This document shows, one piece after another, positions 34,686-43,353 of a stretch of DNA of 57,232 nt. The position numbers were made by a program, and so were the translations under genes. Origin of the DNA: Bacteroidia bacterium (lineage in GTDB: Bacteria > Bacteroidota > Bacteroidia > JAIBAJ01); assembly GCA_019695265.1 (NCBI GenBank), contig JAIBAJ010000009.1:1-57232 (forward strand), in the 5' to 3' direction. Below the pieces are notes generated by a model that did not search any database, was not told the DNA's origin, and saw nothing but the letters and a program-made list of their open reading frames with translations. Each line of letters opens with the position of its first letter. The first letter of the stretch is position 1.

Positions 34686-35809
34686 TGAGGTTCTTTTGCA
34701 AAAAGGTTAGTAACCGAGAAAAACAGATTAAAAAATACCATCAACAACTCAAGTATTGGCGAAAGTAATAATAAATCTTTTTCTCCTATCCATTTAGATA
34801 TTTTCCACCAAATAATCCATTGAATAAGCATTTTCACACCAAGAATGATTAATAGCCATTGCCAATTATATTGAAGAGCAAACAAGGCAAGTAAGCAAAT
34901 CCAAGAAAAAAATTGTGCAGAAAAAAACCATCCTAGCCAGAATTTATGGCTTGCTTTGTATAATCCACCTGTTGTTAAATGTCTTCTTTTTTGTCTAACC
35001 CATGCTGTCCAAGACGCCTTTGGTGCTGAGATTGTATGACTTTCTTTTCTTATTTCGATGACCGTATTTTGATTTGTTGCCACCTCGTTTACGAATAAAT
35101 CATCATCTCCACTTCGGATATGGTTGTGGCTTCCAAATCCTTTGTTTCTAAAAAAGATTGTTCGGCGATAACTCAGGTTTCTTCCAACTCCCATGTATGG
35201 CATACCCAACAAGGCAAAGGAAAAATACTGCATCGCAATTTGAAAAGTATCAAATCGAATGAGTTTATTTAATAGGCCGGGTCTTTTTTCATAGGCTCCA
35301 TATCCTAAAACCAATTCAACTTTATCCGAATAATTGCTTTGCATACCGGCAAGCCATTTGTTGCTTAAAGGTTTGCAATCTGCATCCGTAAAAAGTAAGA
35401 GTTCGTATTTTGCTCCTTTTATTCCTAATGTTTGAGCGAATTTTTTTCCGGATAAAATAATTTCTTCCTCATCCAAATTGATGACTTTGAAATTGGCATG
35501 TTCCTTGGCAAAATCCTTTAAAAAAAGCAAGGATTCATCATAACTATGATCATTCACTACGATTACCTCAAATTCCGGATAATCTTGAGCCATAATTAAT
35601 GGAAGGTTCTGTTGTAAATTTTCTAATTCATTTTTAGCACAAATAATAATAGAAACCGGTTGAACCTTATTTAATGTTTTAGGAGGTTGGTAGAATGCAA
35701 GTCGGGAAAAAACAAAGAGGTAATAGCCCCAGTATATCAACAGGGATAATAACAATAAAATAAAAAGTACGATACCAACTACTCCGGCCTGATCAATTTG
35801 AAACTCCAT
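34676..35809 (-). CDS. Membrane-anchored family 2 glycosyltransferase
   Basis: The 377-aa protein has an N-terminal membrane helix (about 10-35), a GT-A domain (PVSIIICAKNELENLQQNLP near 52, VVNDHSYDES, FTDADCKPLS with the metal-binding DxD-type motif near 143, GDDDLFVNEV and RQKRRHLTTGG with the QxxRW-like motif) and C-terminal membrane helices. This layout is that of processive or lipid-linked GT2 enzymes acting at the inner membrane. The product cannot be told. It lies directly upstream of and overlaps the ECF sigma factor gene. Confidence 0.86.
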   Translation of the reverse strand: MEFQIDQAGVVGIVLFILLLLSLLIYWGYYLFVFSRLAFYQPPKTLNKVQPVSIIICAKNELENLQQNLPLIMAQDYPEFEVIVVNDHSYDESLLFLKDFAKEHANFKVINLDEEEIILSGKKFAQTLGIKGAKYELLLFTDADCKPLSNKWLAGMQSNYSDKVELVLGYGAYEKRPGLLNKLIRFDTFQIAMQYFSFALLGMPYMGVGRNLSYRRTIFFRNKGFGSHNHIRSGDDDLFVNEVATNQNTVIEIRKESHTISAPKASWTAWVRQKRRHLTTGGLYKASHKFWLGWFFSAQFFSWICLLALFALQYNWQWLLIILGVKMLIQWIIWWKISKWIGEKDLLLLSPILELLMVFFNLFFSVTNLFAKEPQWK

Positions 35810-35866
35810 TTATGCTCTTTTCGCTAAACAATTAGCAAAAATATCCGCACGGCCTCTGTCAAAGTT

Positions 35867-35874
35867 TACCTTTG
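35867..35874 (+). promoter_or_regulatory. -7 element ahead of tgt
   Basis: TAccTTTG at 35867-35874. The TTG within it is in frame with tgt and could be mistaken for the start; the ATG at 35890 lies downstream. No good TTG -33 element was found. Confidence 0.55.
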
Positions 35875-35889
35875 TCCGATTTTATACAC

Positions 35890-37026
35890 ATGGGGTTAAA
35901 TTTTAGCATTAAAGCCATAGACAAGCATTCCCAAGCTAGAAGGGGTGAGTTATTGACAGGTCACGGTACCATACAAACGCCAATTTTCATGCCGGTTGGA
36001 ACCGCAGGAACCGTTAAAGCAGTTCACCAACGTGAACTATATTCTGATATTAATGCCGAAATTATTTTAGGAAATACCTATCATTTATACTTACGACCGG
36101 GAACGGAAATATTAAAAAAGGCCGGGGGATTGCATCAGTTTAACGGTTGGCATCGACCCATCTTAACCGATAGTGGGGGGTATCAGGTTTATTCGCTTGC
36201 CAATAATCGGAAAATTACCGAGGAAGGTGTTAAGTTCAAATCCCATATTGATGGCAGTAATCATTTTTTTAGTCCGGAAGGTGTTATGGATATCGAAAGA
36301 GCTATTGGAGCTGATATTATCATGGCTTTCGATGAATGTACACCTTATCCATGTGAGTTTTCTTATGCTAAAAAGAGTATGGAATTGACCCATCGTTGGT
36401 TAGATCGTTGCATTAGTCGGGTGCAAGAAACTCAACCATTGTATGGATACGAACAATTTCTTTTTCCTATAGTTCAAGGTAGTACTTACCATGAATTAAG
36501 GAAACAATCAGCCGAATACATAGCTTCTAAAGGCGCAGAAGGAAATGCTATTGGTGGTTTAAGTGTTGGCGAACCAGCCCACATGATGTATGAAACAGTG
36601 CAATTGGTGAATGAAATTTTGCCAAAGGATAAACCCAGGTATTTAATGGGAGTTGGTACTCCTGCAAATATTCTCGAAAATATAGCCTTAGGGGTTGATA
36701 TGTTTGATTGTGTGATGCCAACCCGAAATGCAAGAAACGGTATGATTTTTACCTGGCAGGGTAAAATCAATATCCGAAATGAAAAGTGGAAAGACTGCTT
36801 TGAACCAATTGATCCACAAGGCTCAGCTTGGGTAGATCAAAATTATAGTAAGGCATACCTACGTCACCTATTTTATTCCGGTGAAATGTTAGGCCCCATG
36901 ATGGCCTCTGTTCATAACCTAACTTTCTACCTGGATTTGGTTCGAACCGCCCGAACCAAAATAGAAGAAGGGGTGTTTATGGAATGGAAAAATTCCGTTA
37001 TAAACGATCTGGACAGGAAGCTTTAA
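35890..37026 (+). CDS. tgt: tRNA-guanine(34) transglycosylase
   Basis: With the ATG at 35890 it is 378 aa, the normal bacterial length. It exchanges guanine 34 for the queuine precursor preQ1 in tRNAs with GUN anticodons. Catalytic motifs are LTDSGGYQVYSL (general Asp), AFDECTPYP, GGLSVGEP, and GVDMFDCVMPTRNARNG with the nucleophile Asp. The three zinc-binding Cys of the usual CxCxxC site are absent: the aligned segment DPQGSAWVD (about 308-316) has Gly, Ala and Asp instead, while the following His (about 342) is kept. The stop codon abuts the convergent acyl-CoA dehydrogenase gene with no spacer. Confidence 0.93.
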   Translation: MGLNFSIKAIDKHSQARRGELLTGHGTIQTPIFMPVGTAGTVKAVHQRELYSDINAEIILGNTYHLYLRPGTEILKKAGGLHQFNGWHRPILTDSGGYQVYSLANNRKITEEGVKFKSHIDGSNHFFSPEGVMDIERAIGADIIMAFDECTPYPCEFSYAKKSMELTHRWLDRCISRVQETQPLYGYEQFLFPIVQGSTYHELRKQSAEYIASKGAEGNAIGGLSVGEPAHMMYETVQLVNEILPKDKPRYLMGVGTPANILENIALGVDMFDCVMPTRNARNGMIFTWQGKINIRNEKWKDCFEPIDPQGSAWVDQNYSKAYLRHLFYSGEMLGPMMASVHNLTFYLDLVRTARTKIEEGVFMEWKNSVINDLDRKL

Positions 37027-38820
37027 TTAAAATTTGCCTTTCTGAATATAAAAGTCCGCAATATCCCTTCGCAATGCTTTTGGGTTGATAGGATACGACT
37101 TGAGTAAGCCGGAAACCAGTTTGTGCATATACCATTTGGTAAAGCCATCTGCATAGCTATCGATGGCGTTTTTTGCAGCTAGTTTAGCATTTTCAAGTGC
37201 ATCATACAAAAACAACTGAGCCATTTTGGTTTTAATTTCCAATTCTTTTGCCTCTATTCCTCCTTTCGATTTTAATTTAGAAACTCTTAAAAAGGCTGAT
37301 TCAGTTAAGAAAGCCATAGCTAAGATATCGGATAGATTCATCACAATTTCTTGTTCTTCTACCAGTTTGGATTTTAATTTGCCTCCGGCTGAACCGGTAA
37401 TTACCATAAATACGGTTTTTAGGTTATTAACCAGTTCCATTTCTTTTCCTAAATATCCTCCACCTGAAAATGGATTCCAATTGTTAAGAATATTAGCCGG
37501 TACTGATTTCATGGCAGCTTTCATGTCCAATTCTTTGGTTTGAAAACCTCGTTTGTAAAATTCAGCCAAGGATAGCATTCTGTTAATTTCATTAGTGCCT
37601 TCGTAAATTTTGGTAATCCTGGCATCTCTGTAGGCCATTTCAACCCCGGTTTCCATGGAATATCCCATGCCACCGAATATTTGAATCGATTCATCGGCTG
37701 CATTACACATCGCTTCTGAACCATGGATTTTTAAAATTGCACATTCAATAGCATACTCCCGCATGGCATTGATTTTAGCCTCATTTCCCGAACTGCCGGA
37801 ATCTAGTAATTCCTTATGCTTTTTGTCTACGTCGGCTCCAACACGATATACACCTGATTCTAAAACAAAGGCTGTGGTGGCCATTTTTCCAATTTTTTGT
37901 TTCATAGCTCCAAAACTGGAAATTGGAACCCCAAATTGGATGCGTTGGTTGGCATAATCAATAACCTTTTCCATTCCAAATTTAATTCCTCCAACTCCTC
38001 CTGCAGCAATTTTAACCCTACCACTGTTCAAGATATTTAAGGCCATGTTGAAGCCTTTTCCCCTTTCCCCAAGCAGGTTTTCTTTGGGAACTGGACAATT
38101 ATTGAAAAACAATTGGACGGTGGAAGAAGCTTTAATTCCCATCTTTTTTTCTTCTTTTCCAATATCAATTCCTCCAAAGTTTTTCTCTACAATAAAGGCA
38201 CTGAGTTTGTCATCGGTATCTATTTTGGCAAAAACAATAAATACATCGGCAAATCCTCCGTTGGTAATCCACATTTTTTGACCGTTCAATAGGTAATGGG
38301 TTCCTTCAGAATTTAATACTGCCTTGGTTTTCCCACTGTTAGCATCTGAACCGGCACTTGGCTCTGTTAAACAGTATGAACAGGCCAATTCTCCTGTAGC
38401 TATTCCGGGTAAATATTTGGCTTTTTGTTCCTCATTTCCATACCATACAATAGGTAAACTCCCAATGGAGGTTTGACATCCAATAGTAGTTGCAAAGGAA
38501 AATCCCAACGATAATGCTTCTGTGTATAATAAACCGGTATTAAAATCCAATCCCATGCCACCGTATTGCTCATCGATAGAAACGCCACATAGACCTACTT
38601 CAGAAGCTTTTCTGAAAATTTCCAATACTTTTTCACGATCTTTTTCAGCATCTAAAGTGGCTACCTTCTCTAATCCCATTCCATGAACTTCCCTTAACAT
38701 AAAATCCTTCACTAAATCGAATACCATTTTTTGCTCTTCCGAAAATTCTTCAGCAATAAAAACATCCGATGGATTGGAATTTTTTAAAAGAAATGAGCCT
38801 CCTACTAAATTTGATGACAT
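37027..38820 (-). CDS. Acyl-CoA dehydrogenase family protein
   Basis: The 597-aa protein is longer than the usual 380-400 aa acyl-CoA dehydrogenases and has a C-terminal extension of about 170 aa, as in very-long-chain or ACAD9-type enzymes. FAD and substrate motifs include CLTEPSAGSDANSGKTKA and WITNGGFADVFIVFAK. The C-terminal helical domain contains IQIFGGMGYSMETGVEMAYRDARI and the catalytic-Glu segment KIYEGTNEINRM. It should catalyse the first oxidation of fatty acyl-CoA beta-oxidation, passing electrons to ETF. Chain length preference is inferred from length only. Confidence 0.9.
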   Translation of the reverse strand: MSSNLVGGSFLLKNSNPSDVFIAEEFSEEQKMVFDLVKDFMLREVHGMGLEKVATLDAEKDREKVLEIFRKASEVGLCGVSIDEQYGGMGLDFNTGLLYTEALSLGFSFATTIGCQTSIGSLPIVWYGNEEQKAKYLPGIATGELACSYCLTEPSAGSDANSGKTKAVLNSEGTHYLLNGQKMWITNGGFADVFIVFAKIDTDDKLSAFIVEKNFGGIDIGKEEKKMGIKASSTVQLFFNNCPVPKENLLGERGKGFNMALNILNSGRVKIAAGGVGGIKFGMEKVIDYANQRIQFGVPISSFGAMKQKIGKMATTAFVLESGVYRVGADVDKKHKELLDSGSSGNEAKINAMREYAIECAILKIHGSEAMCNAADESIQIFGGMGYSMETGVEMAYRDARITKIYEGTNEINRMLSLAEFYKRGFQTKELDMKAAMKSVPANILNNWNPFSGGGYLGKEMELVNNLKTVFMVITGSAGGKLKSKLVEEQEIVMNLSDILAMAFLTESAFLRVSKLKSKGGIEAKELEIKTKMAQLFLYDALENAKLAAKNAIDSYADGFTKWYMHKLVSGLLKSYPINPKALRRDIADFYIQKGKF

Positions 38821-38849
38821 AGTTTAAAATTTGGGTTGCAATTTTAACT

Positions 38850-38896
38850 AAAAAAGCTTGGAAATCATGGATTACACATGATTTCCAAGCTTTTTT
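38850..38896 (-). terminator. Strong terminator of the TPR-like protein gene
   Basis: A stem of about 18 bp (AAAAAGCTTGGAAATCATG / CATGATTTCCAAGCTTTTT) with a 7-nt loop and T tracts on both sides. It follows the stop codon of the gene at 38913-39683 by about 17 bp and lies 30 bp upstream of the acyl-CoA dehydrogenase start. Confidence 0.88.
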
Positions 38897-38912
38897 AATG
38901 TAATTTGTAAAT

Positions 38913-39683
38913 TTAGCTGTTTAACTTGACCAAAATCTTCTTGGCTTCTTCCTGGAATGCTTTATCTTCCAGCATCAATTCTTTACGGCAAGGAAGATTG
39001 ACTACTGCATTAAAATAAATCTTTGCACGCTCCTTTTGCCCCATTTCTAACAAAGTTTCTCCATAATAAAAGTTATTTCCGTGGTCCTTTGGAAAATACC
39101 TAAGCGATTTCTCAACCAATTTCACCCCTACCTTATCATTAGGCCAGGTTATCATAAAGGGAATATAGGGTGCCTTAATGTTCAATAATCCCAAAATTTT
39201 GAAACCGGATGCACAATTATACATAGAATCCAGCTTAATTAATTCTTCGGTATGGCCTTTCATTTTAGCTAATAAGCCATCTTTGGCGCATTTCATAATT
39301 CCATTTGTTTCTCCCCAAAATCCCATGCCGGTAATGTACTCGAACCGAATGGCTGCAGAACTTGGATAAACTCTTACCAAGTATTCTCCTAATGCCTTGG
39401 TTTTCTCAAAACGCATCCGTTTCTTTTCTATATCAGTTTCCACAAAACGGGCAATGTAATTATGACAACGCATCAAATACAAACCTGAAATCTCCCTTTC
39501 TTCTCCTCGATTGTATTGTTTTTGAAAATAATCCAATGCTTTGTAAATGAAGTCTGGCCTGGCATGAAGTCCGTTCGCCCCTTCTGCCCTTCGCTCATAC
39601 CAAGCTATGCCTTCGGCTCTATTTTCTGCTGAAAATGAGCTAAATAGCAAAATTGCAAACAAGGAAAATGATAGCAATCGCAT
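38913..39683 (-). CDS. Exported TPR-like protein, possibly TatT-like
   Basis: The 256-aa protein has a signal peptide (RLLSFSLFAILLFSSFSA). The rest is helical with paired Tyr/Leu helices typical of tetratricopeptide-like repeats, ending in NNFYYGETLLEMGQKERAKIYFNAVVNLP. The overall pattern resembles the periplasmic TatT component described for some TRAP transporters, but no TRAP permease genes are nearby, so that name is not justified. It probably acts as a periplasmic scaffold. It is divergent from the BatA-type gene and has its own strong terminator. Confidence 0.75.
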   Translation of the reverse strand: MRLLSFSLFAILLFSSFSAENRAEGIAWYERRAEGANGLHARPDFIYKALDYFQKQYNRGEEREISGLYLMRCHNYIARFVETDIEKKRMRFEKTKALGEYLVRVYPSSAAIRFEYITGMGFWGETNGIMKCAKDGLLAKMKGHTEELIKLDSMYNCASGFKILGLLNIKAPYIPFMITWPNDKVGVKLVEKSLRYFPKDHGNNFYYGETLLEMGQKERAKIYFNAVVNLPCRKELMLEDKAFQEEAKKILVKLNS

Positions 39684-39789
39684 AGCTTTTTTTTGCTAAG
39701 AAACGATTCTTTTTGAATCTAGATACATCTTGTTGATTTTTTTTAAGAACATTTCATCAAAAACTTCTTCTGCCTATCGTTTGGATCGA

Positions 39790-39797
39790 TACCTTTG
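39790..39797 (+). promoter_or_regulatory. -7 element ahead of the BatA-type gene
   Basis: TAccTTTG at 39790-39797, whose TTG is in frame with the downstream gene. The ATG lies seven bases further on at 39804, giving a very short or absent leader. No clear -33 TTG at proper distance was seen. Confidence 0.55.
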
Positions 39798-39803
39798 TCT
39801 CTC

Positions 39804-41834
39804 ATGAGTTTCGTTTATCCTGCATTCCTAGCGGCTCTAATATCCATAGCGATTCCCATTGTTATTCACCTGTTTAATTTCCGTCGGTTTAAAACAGTTT
39901 ACTTTCCGGATGTCAGCTTTTTAAAACAAATTCAAGTTGAAAAGCAAACTCAGAATCGACTCAAACATCTTCTTGTTCTATTAAGCCGAATCCTGGCCAT
40001 TGTGTGCCTGGTCCTTGCTTTTGCTCTTCCCTTTTTTAAAAATGACTCTAACCCGGTCGGTGATAATTTGAAATCTGTAAGCATTTTTGTCGATAACTCC
40101 TTTAGTATGGAGCAAGTTGATGAAAACGGTACGCTATTGGAAGCAGCCTTGCTGAGAGCCAATGAACTTGTTAAAGCCTATGGCCCCGCCGATAAGTTTC
40201 AAATTATTACAAACGACCTGGAGGCAAAACATCAACACCTGCTGAACAAAATGGAAATTCAAAAGGAGTTGGAACTTATTAAATCTTCCCCGGCTTCCCA
40301 AGGTCTGCATAAAATATTGCAACGTCAAGATCAAGCACTGCAAGAGGGAGGTTCCATTAATAAGGATATTTATATTCTCTCGGATTTTCAAAATCACATG
40401 ATTGATAATCCTTTAAAAGGTGTTGATAGCAGTGCCCGGGTTTTTTTGGTTCCTCTTCAGGCTAATCCCGCTTCCAATGTTTATTTGGATAGTTGTTGGT
40501 TCGCTTCCCCAATTCAGCAGCTTGGGTCAGAAGCTGAACTCAAAATTCGTTTGGTAAATAATAGCAAGGAAAACAGAGAAGCTATTCCGGTAAAACTGAC
40601 ACTTAATGGTGTGCAAAAAGCTTTAACCACCATTTCCATCGGCCCCAATCAATCGGTCAATTCTTCCCTGAAATTTAAAGTTGATAAACCTGGCTTCTTT
40701 CAGGCTGTATTGCAAATTTCCGATTATCCCGTGGTTTATGATGATGCTTTTTTCTTCTCCTTTTCGGTGGCAAGTAAAATTAAGGTGCTTTGTGTTTATG
40801 AATCAAATGAGCCAAAATCAATTGCCTCTCTCTTTAACTCCGATCCCGGTTTTATTTATCAATCCCAAAATATTGGCTCTATTAAATTCGATGAACTGAA
40901 AACCTTTGATTTGGTAATTCTTTATCAACTTAAACAATTAAGTAGTGGTTTAGCTCAAGAAGTAGGTAACTTTGTTAAGATGGGGCATTCAGCCTTATTA
41001 ATTCCTGCTGCTACCATTGATTTCCCCAGTTACAATTCCTTTCTTTCCGAAAATCAGCTTCCCGGTTTTATTGCTGCCGATTCAAGCTTGGCTAAAGTGA
41101 AATCAATCGAATTCCAAGCTCCTATTTATAAACAGGTTTTTACTACCAAAGAATCGAATGTGGATTTGCCCATGGTAAAAAAGCATTTTACTACTTCGGG
41201 AAATGGATCGGTAGAAAAACTTCTGCAACTTAATAATGGAGATGGTTTCTTGATGAAATCCGGAAAATCTAATTTTTACTTGCTTAGTTCCCCTCTAGAC
41301 GAAAAAGCTACCAATTTTACAAAACATGCGCTTTTTGTTCCAACCTTGTATAATATTGCATTGTTCAGTGTTCAGCAAATGGAATTGTATCAGGAAATAG
41401 CTGAAAATAACCACTTCGAAATTAAAACGCCTGAATCTAAATCAGAAACATCCGTGAAGGTTACCAATGGCAAAGGATTTGAATTTATTCCTGAACAAAC
41501 TTTGGAGTCGAATAGCTTGGGTATCAACTTGCATGGCCAGGTAAAAGTGGCCGGAAATTACTGGATTATGAATGGAGCCGACACTTTGGGTAGTTTGGCC
41601 CTCAATTATCCCAGACACGAAAGTGATTTAAGGTTCTTAGAAGGAAGTAAACTTACTCAATGGATCGAAGAAGCCGGTATTAAAAATGTCGAATTGTTTC
41701 AACCCAATACTCATAATCTGAGCAATTCTGTCGCCAATATGCGTCAAGGAAGCAAGCTATGGAGAATTTTTCTCATGCTGGCCTTGGGGTTTTTATTGGT
41801 CGAAGTTGCTTTGTTACGTTTTTGGAAAACCTAA
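39804..41834 (+). CDS. BatA-domain membrane protein
   Basis: From the ATG at 39804 the protein is 676 aa. The N-terminus is the BatA/aerotolerance N-terminal domain (FVYPAFLAALISIAIPIVIHLFNFRRFKTVYFP) with two membrane helices. A von Willebrand-type region follows (VSIFVDNSFSMEQVDENG near 100, with a MIDAS-like DNSFS) plus beta-rich periplasmic domains. A C-terminal membrane helix (LWRIFLMLALGFLLVEVALLRF) closes it. Related Bat proteins occur in Bacteroidota stress operons; the exact role is not known. It is followed after 10 bp by a dihydroorotase-like gene, a pairing I believe is frequent in this phylum. Confidence 0.85.
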   Translation: MSFVYPAFLAALISIAIPIVIHLFNFRRFKTVYFPDVSFLKQIQVEKQTQNRLKHLLVLLSRILAIVCLVLAFALPFFKNDSNPVGDNLKSVSIFVDNSFSMEQVDENGTLLEAALLRANELVKAYGPADKFQIITNDLEAKHQHLLNKMEIQKELELIKSSPASQGLHKILQRQDQALQEGGSINKDIYILSDFQNHMIDNPLKGVDSSARVFLVPLQANPASNVYLDSCWFASPIQQLGSEAELKIRLVNNSKENREAIPVKLTLNGVQKALTTISIGPNQSVNSSLKFKVDKPGFFQAVLQISDYPVVYDDAFFFSFSVASKIKVLCVYESNEPKSIASLFNSDPGFIYQSQNIGSIKFDELKTFDLVILYQLKQLSSGLAQEVGNFVKMGHSALLIPAATIDFPSYNSFLSENQLPGFIAADSSLAKVKSIEFQAPIYKQVFTTKESNVDLPMVKKHFTTSGNGSVEKLLQLNNGDGFLMKSGKSNFYLLSSPLDEKATNFTKHALFVPTLYNIALFSVQQMELYQEIAENNHFEIKTPESKSETSVKVTNGKGFEFIPEQTLESNSLGINLHGQVKVAGNYWIMNGADTLGSLALNYPRHESDLRFLEGSKLTQWIEEAGIKNVELFQPNTHNLSNSVANMRQGSKLWRIFLMLALGFLLVEVALLRFWKT

Positions 41835-41844
41835 GCTCTAATCC

Positions 41845-43083
41845 ATGAAATCCCTTTACAAAAACCTTCATGTAATTGACCCCCAATCTCCTTTCCATGG
41901 TGAAACCGTAGACCTGGTGGTAGAGAATGGAACCATTTCTGAAATTGGCTCAAACTTAGGTGAACAAGGTGTTTCTTTTCAGAAAAAAGCCTACATTTCG
42001 CCGGGTTTCTTCGATTTACATACTCATTTTGGCGAACCGGGTTTCGAAACTAATGAAACCATTGACTCGGGTAGCAAAGCTGCCTTGAAAGGTGGTTTTA
42101 CCGGAGTTTGCCTAATGCCCGATACCAACCCTGCACTCGATAATCGCCAAAGTATTGAGTTTGTAACTAGCAGAATCAAGCATTCCGGATTGGCTATTTA
42201 TCCTGCAGGTGCTTTAACCCAACACCGCAATGGAAAGGATTTAGCCGAATTGTTCGATATGCAACTCGGAGGGGCTGTTGCTTTTACCGATCATAAACGT
42301 AGCATCGCTGATCCCGGACTTATGCAACGCGCCTTGCTCTATGCCAAAGGAATCAATGCCTTGGTAATGAGTTTTCCCGATACCAAAGAAATTAGTGGCT
42401 CCGGTTTGTTAAATGAAGGCGTGGTTAGTACCAAATTGGGTATGAAAGGTATTCCAAATATTTCCGAGTTTCTGGCTGTTACCCGCGACATTGCTTTGTG
42501 CGAATACCTTGGAACCCGGGTGCATTTTTCTTGCATAAGCACTGCCGAAGCTATTGATGCAATTCGAAACGCTAAAAGGAAAGGACTTCCAATTACCTGC
42601 GACGTTTCTGCACATCACCTCTATTTTACCGATGAAGATTTGTTGGATTTCAATTCCAATTTAAAACTAAAACCTCCTGTTCGAACTGAGTCCAATCGTC
42701 AGGCATTGATACAGGCCTTGCTTGATGGCACCATTGATGCCATTTGCAGCGATCACCGCCCCGAAAGTATCGAGGCCAAAGATGTGGAGTTCGATTATGC
42801 CGCTTACGGTGCTATTGGCTTGGAAAGTTTTTGGGGTGAACTGGGTGTGGCCCTTGGTAATAAACTGGATTTGAGTAAGTTAATTGAATTGGTTTCTATT
42901 CGACCTCGACAAATATTAAATCTCACGATTCCTCAAATTGCGGTTGGAGCTGAGGCTTCATTTGTTATTTACGAAACGGAAACAGAATACCTTTTCTCGG
43001 CTGCTGATATTGTTTCTAAGTCGCAAAATTCGCCTGTTTTAGGTCGAACATTAAAAGGGAAGGTGCTCGAAACCATCGTCTGA
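41845..43083 (+). CDS. Dihydroorotase-like protein with altered active site
   Basis: The 412-aa protein has the class I dihydroorotase fold and keeps the metal motif DLHTH (His59, His61) and Asp303 (CSDHRPES). Other expected residues have changed: the substrate Arg of HxREPG is Gly (HFGEPG), the third His ligand position reads SFPD, the fourth reads HFSC with Cys230 in place of His, and the final His of DHAPH is Glu307. It is therefore probably not a normal dihydroorotase. It could be a structural partner for aspartate carbamoyltransferase, as known for PyrC-like pseudoenzymes, or act on another substrate. It is co-transcribed with the BatA-type gene. Confidence 0.82.
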   Translation: MKSLYKNLHVIDPQSPFHGETVDLVVENGTISEIGSNLGEQGVSFQKKAYISPGFFDLHTHFGEPGFETNETIDSGSKAALKGGFTGVCLMPDTNPALDNRQSIEFVTSRIKHSGLAIYPAGALTQHRNGKDLAELFDMQLGGAVAFTDHKRSIADPGLMQRALLYAKGINALVMSFPDTKEISGSGLLNEGVVSTKLGMKGIPNISEFLAVTRDIALCEYLGTRVHFSCISTAEAIDAIRNAKRKGLPITCDVSAHHLYFTDEDLLDFNSNLKLKPPVRTESNRQALIQALLDGTIDAICSDHRPESIEAKDVEFDYAAYGAIGLESFWGELGVALGNKLDLSKLIELVSIRPRQILNLTIPQIAVGAEASFVIYETETEYLFSAADIVSKSQNSPVLGRTLKGKVLETIV

Positions 43084-43110
43084 TTGGTAGTTTATTTTCT
43101 TGATTTTTAT

Positions 43111-43261
43111 GCGGGCCCCTTTTCGCCCTCTGATTTTCTGCAAAACCTAAGCTTGGTAGAAGGCGAAAAGGTCACGCTATCGCCCATAGTCTTCGGTCAG
43201 CTCCGTTAACACTGCGCTGGCCTTCGAGCTATTTGGCTCTATCGTTGCCCGACCGAACCCC
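43111..43261 (-). repeat. Structured intergenic repeat family 1, copy F
   Basis: The most informative copy. On the minus strand the conserved GGC...GCC stem is replaced by GCC...GGC, and GTAG...CTAC by ATAG...CTAT, all paired changes. The outer CGGGC/GCCCG and inner ACG/CGT stems, ATAGA/GATAG loop and GACC are kept. The second arm is a perfect 10-bp CCTTTTCGCC/GGCGAAAAGG. The variable arm has GG-C-CAGC/GCTG-A-CC pairing above a symmetrical GAA/GAA loop. Confidence 0.88.
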
Positions 43262-43353
43262 AAAGTTTATAAGAATTTCAAAAATTAGCGGTAATCAAAG
43301 TTGCTAATTTGGTATGAAATTCTATTAATTGTAAGGATTTTGCAGGAATGTTT

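Noticed and set aside
38913-39683. TRAP transporter component TatT as a firm name
   Set aside because: Only a general TPR-like pattern supports it and no TRAP permease or binding-protein gene is nearby.
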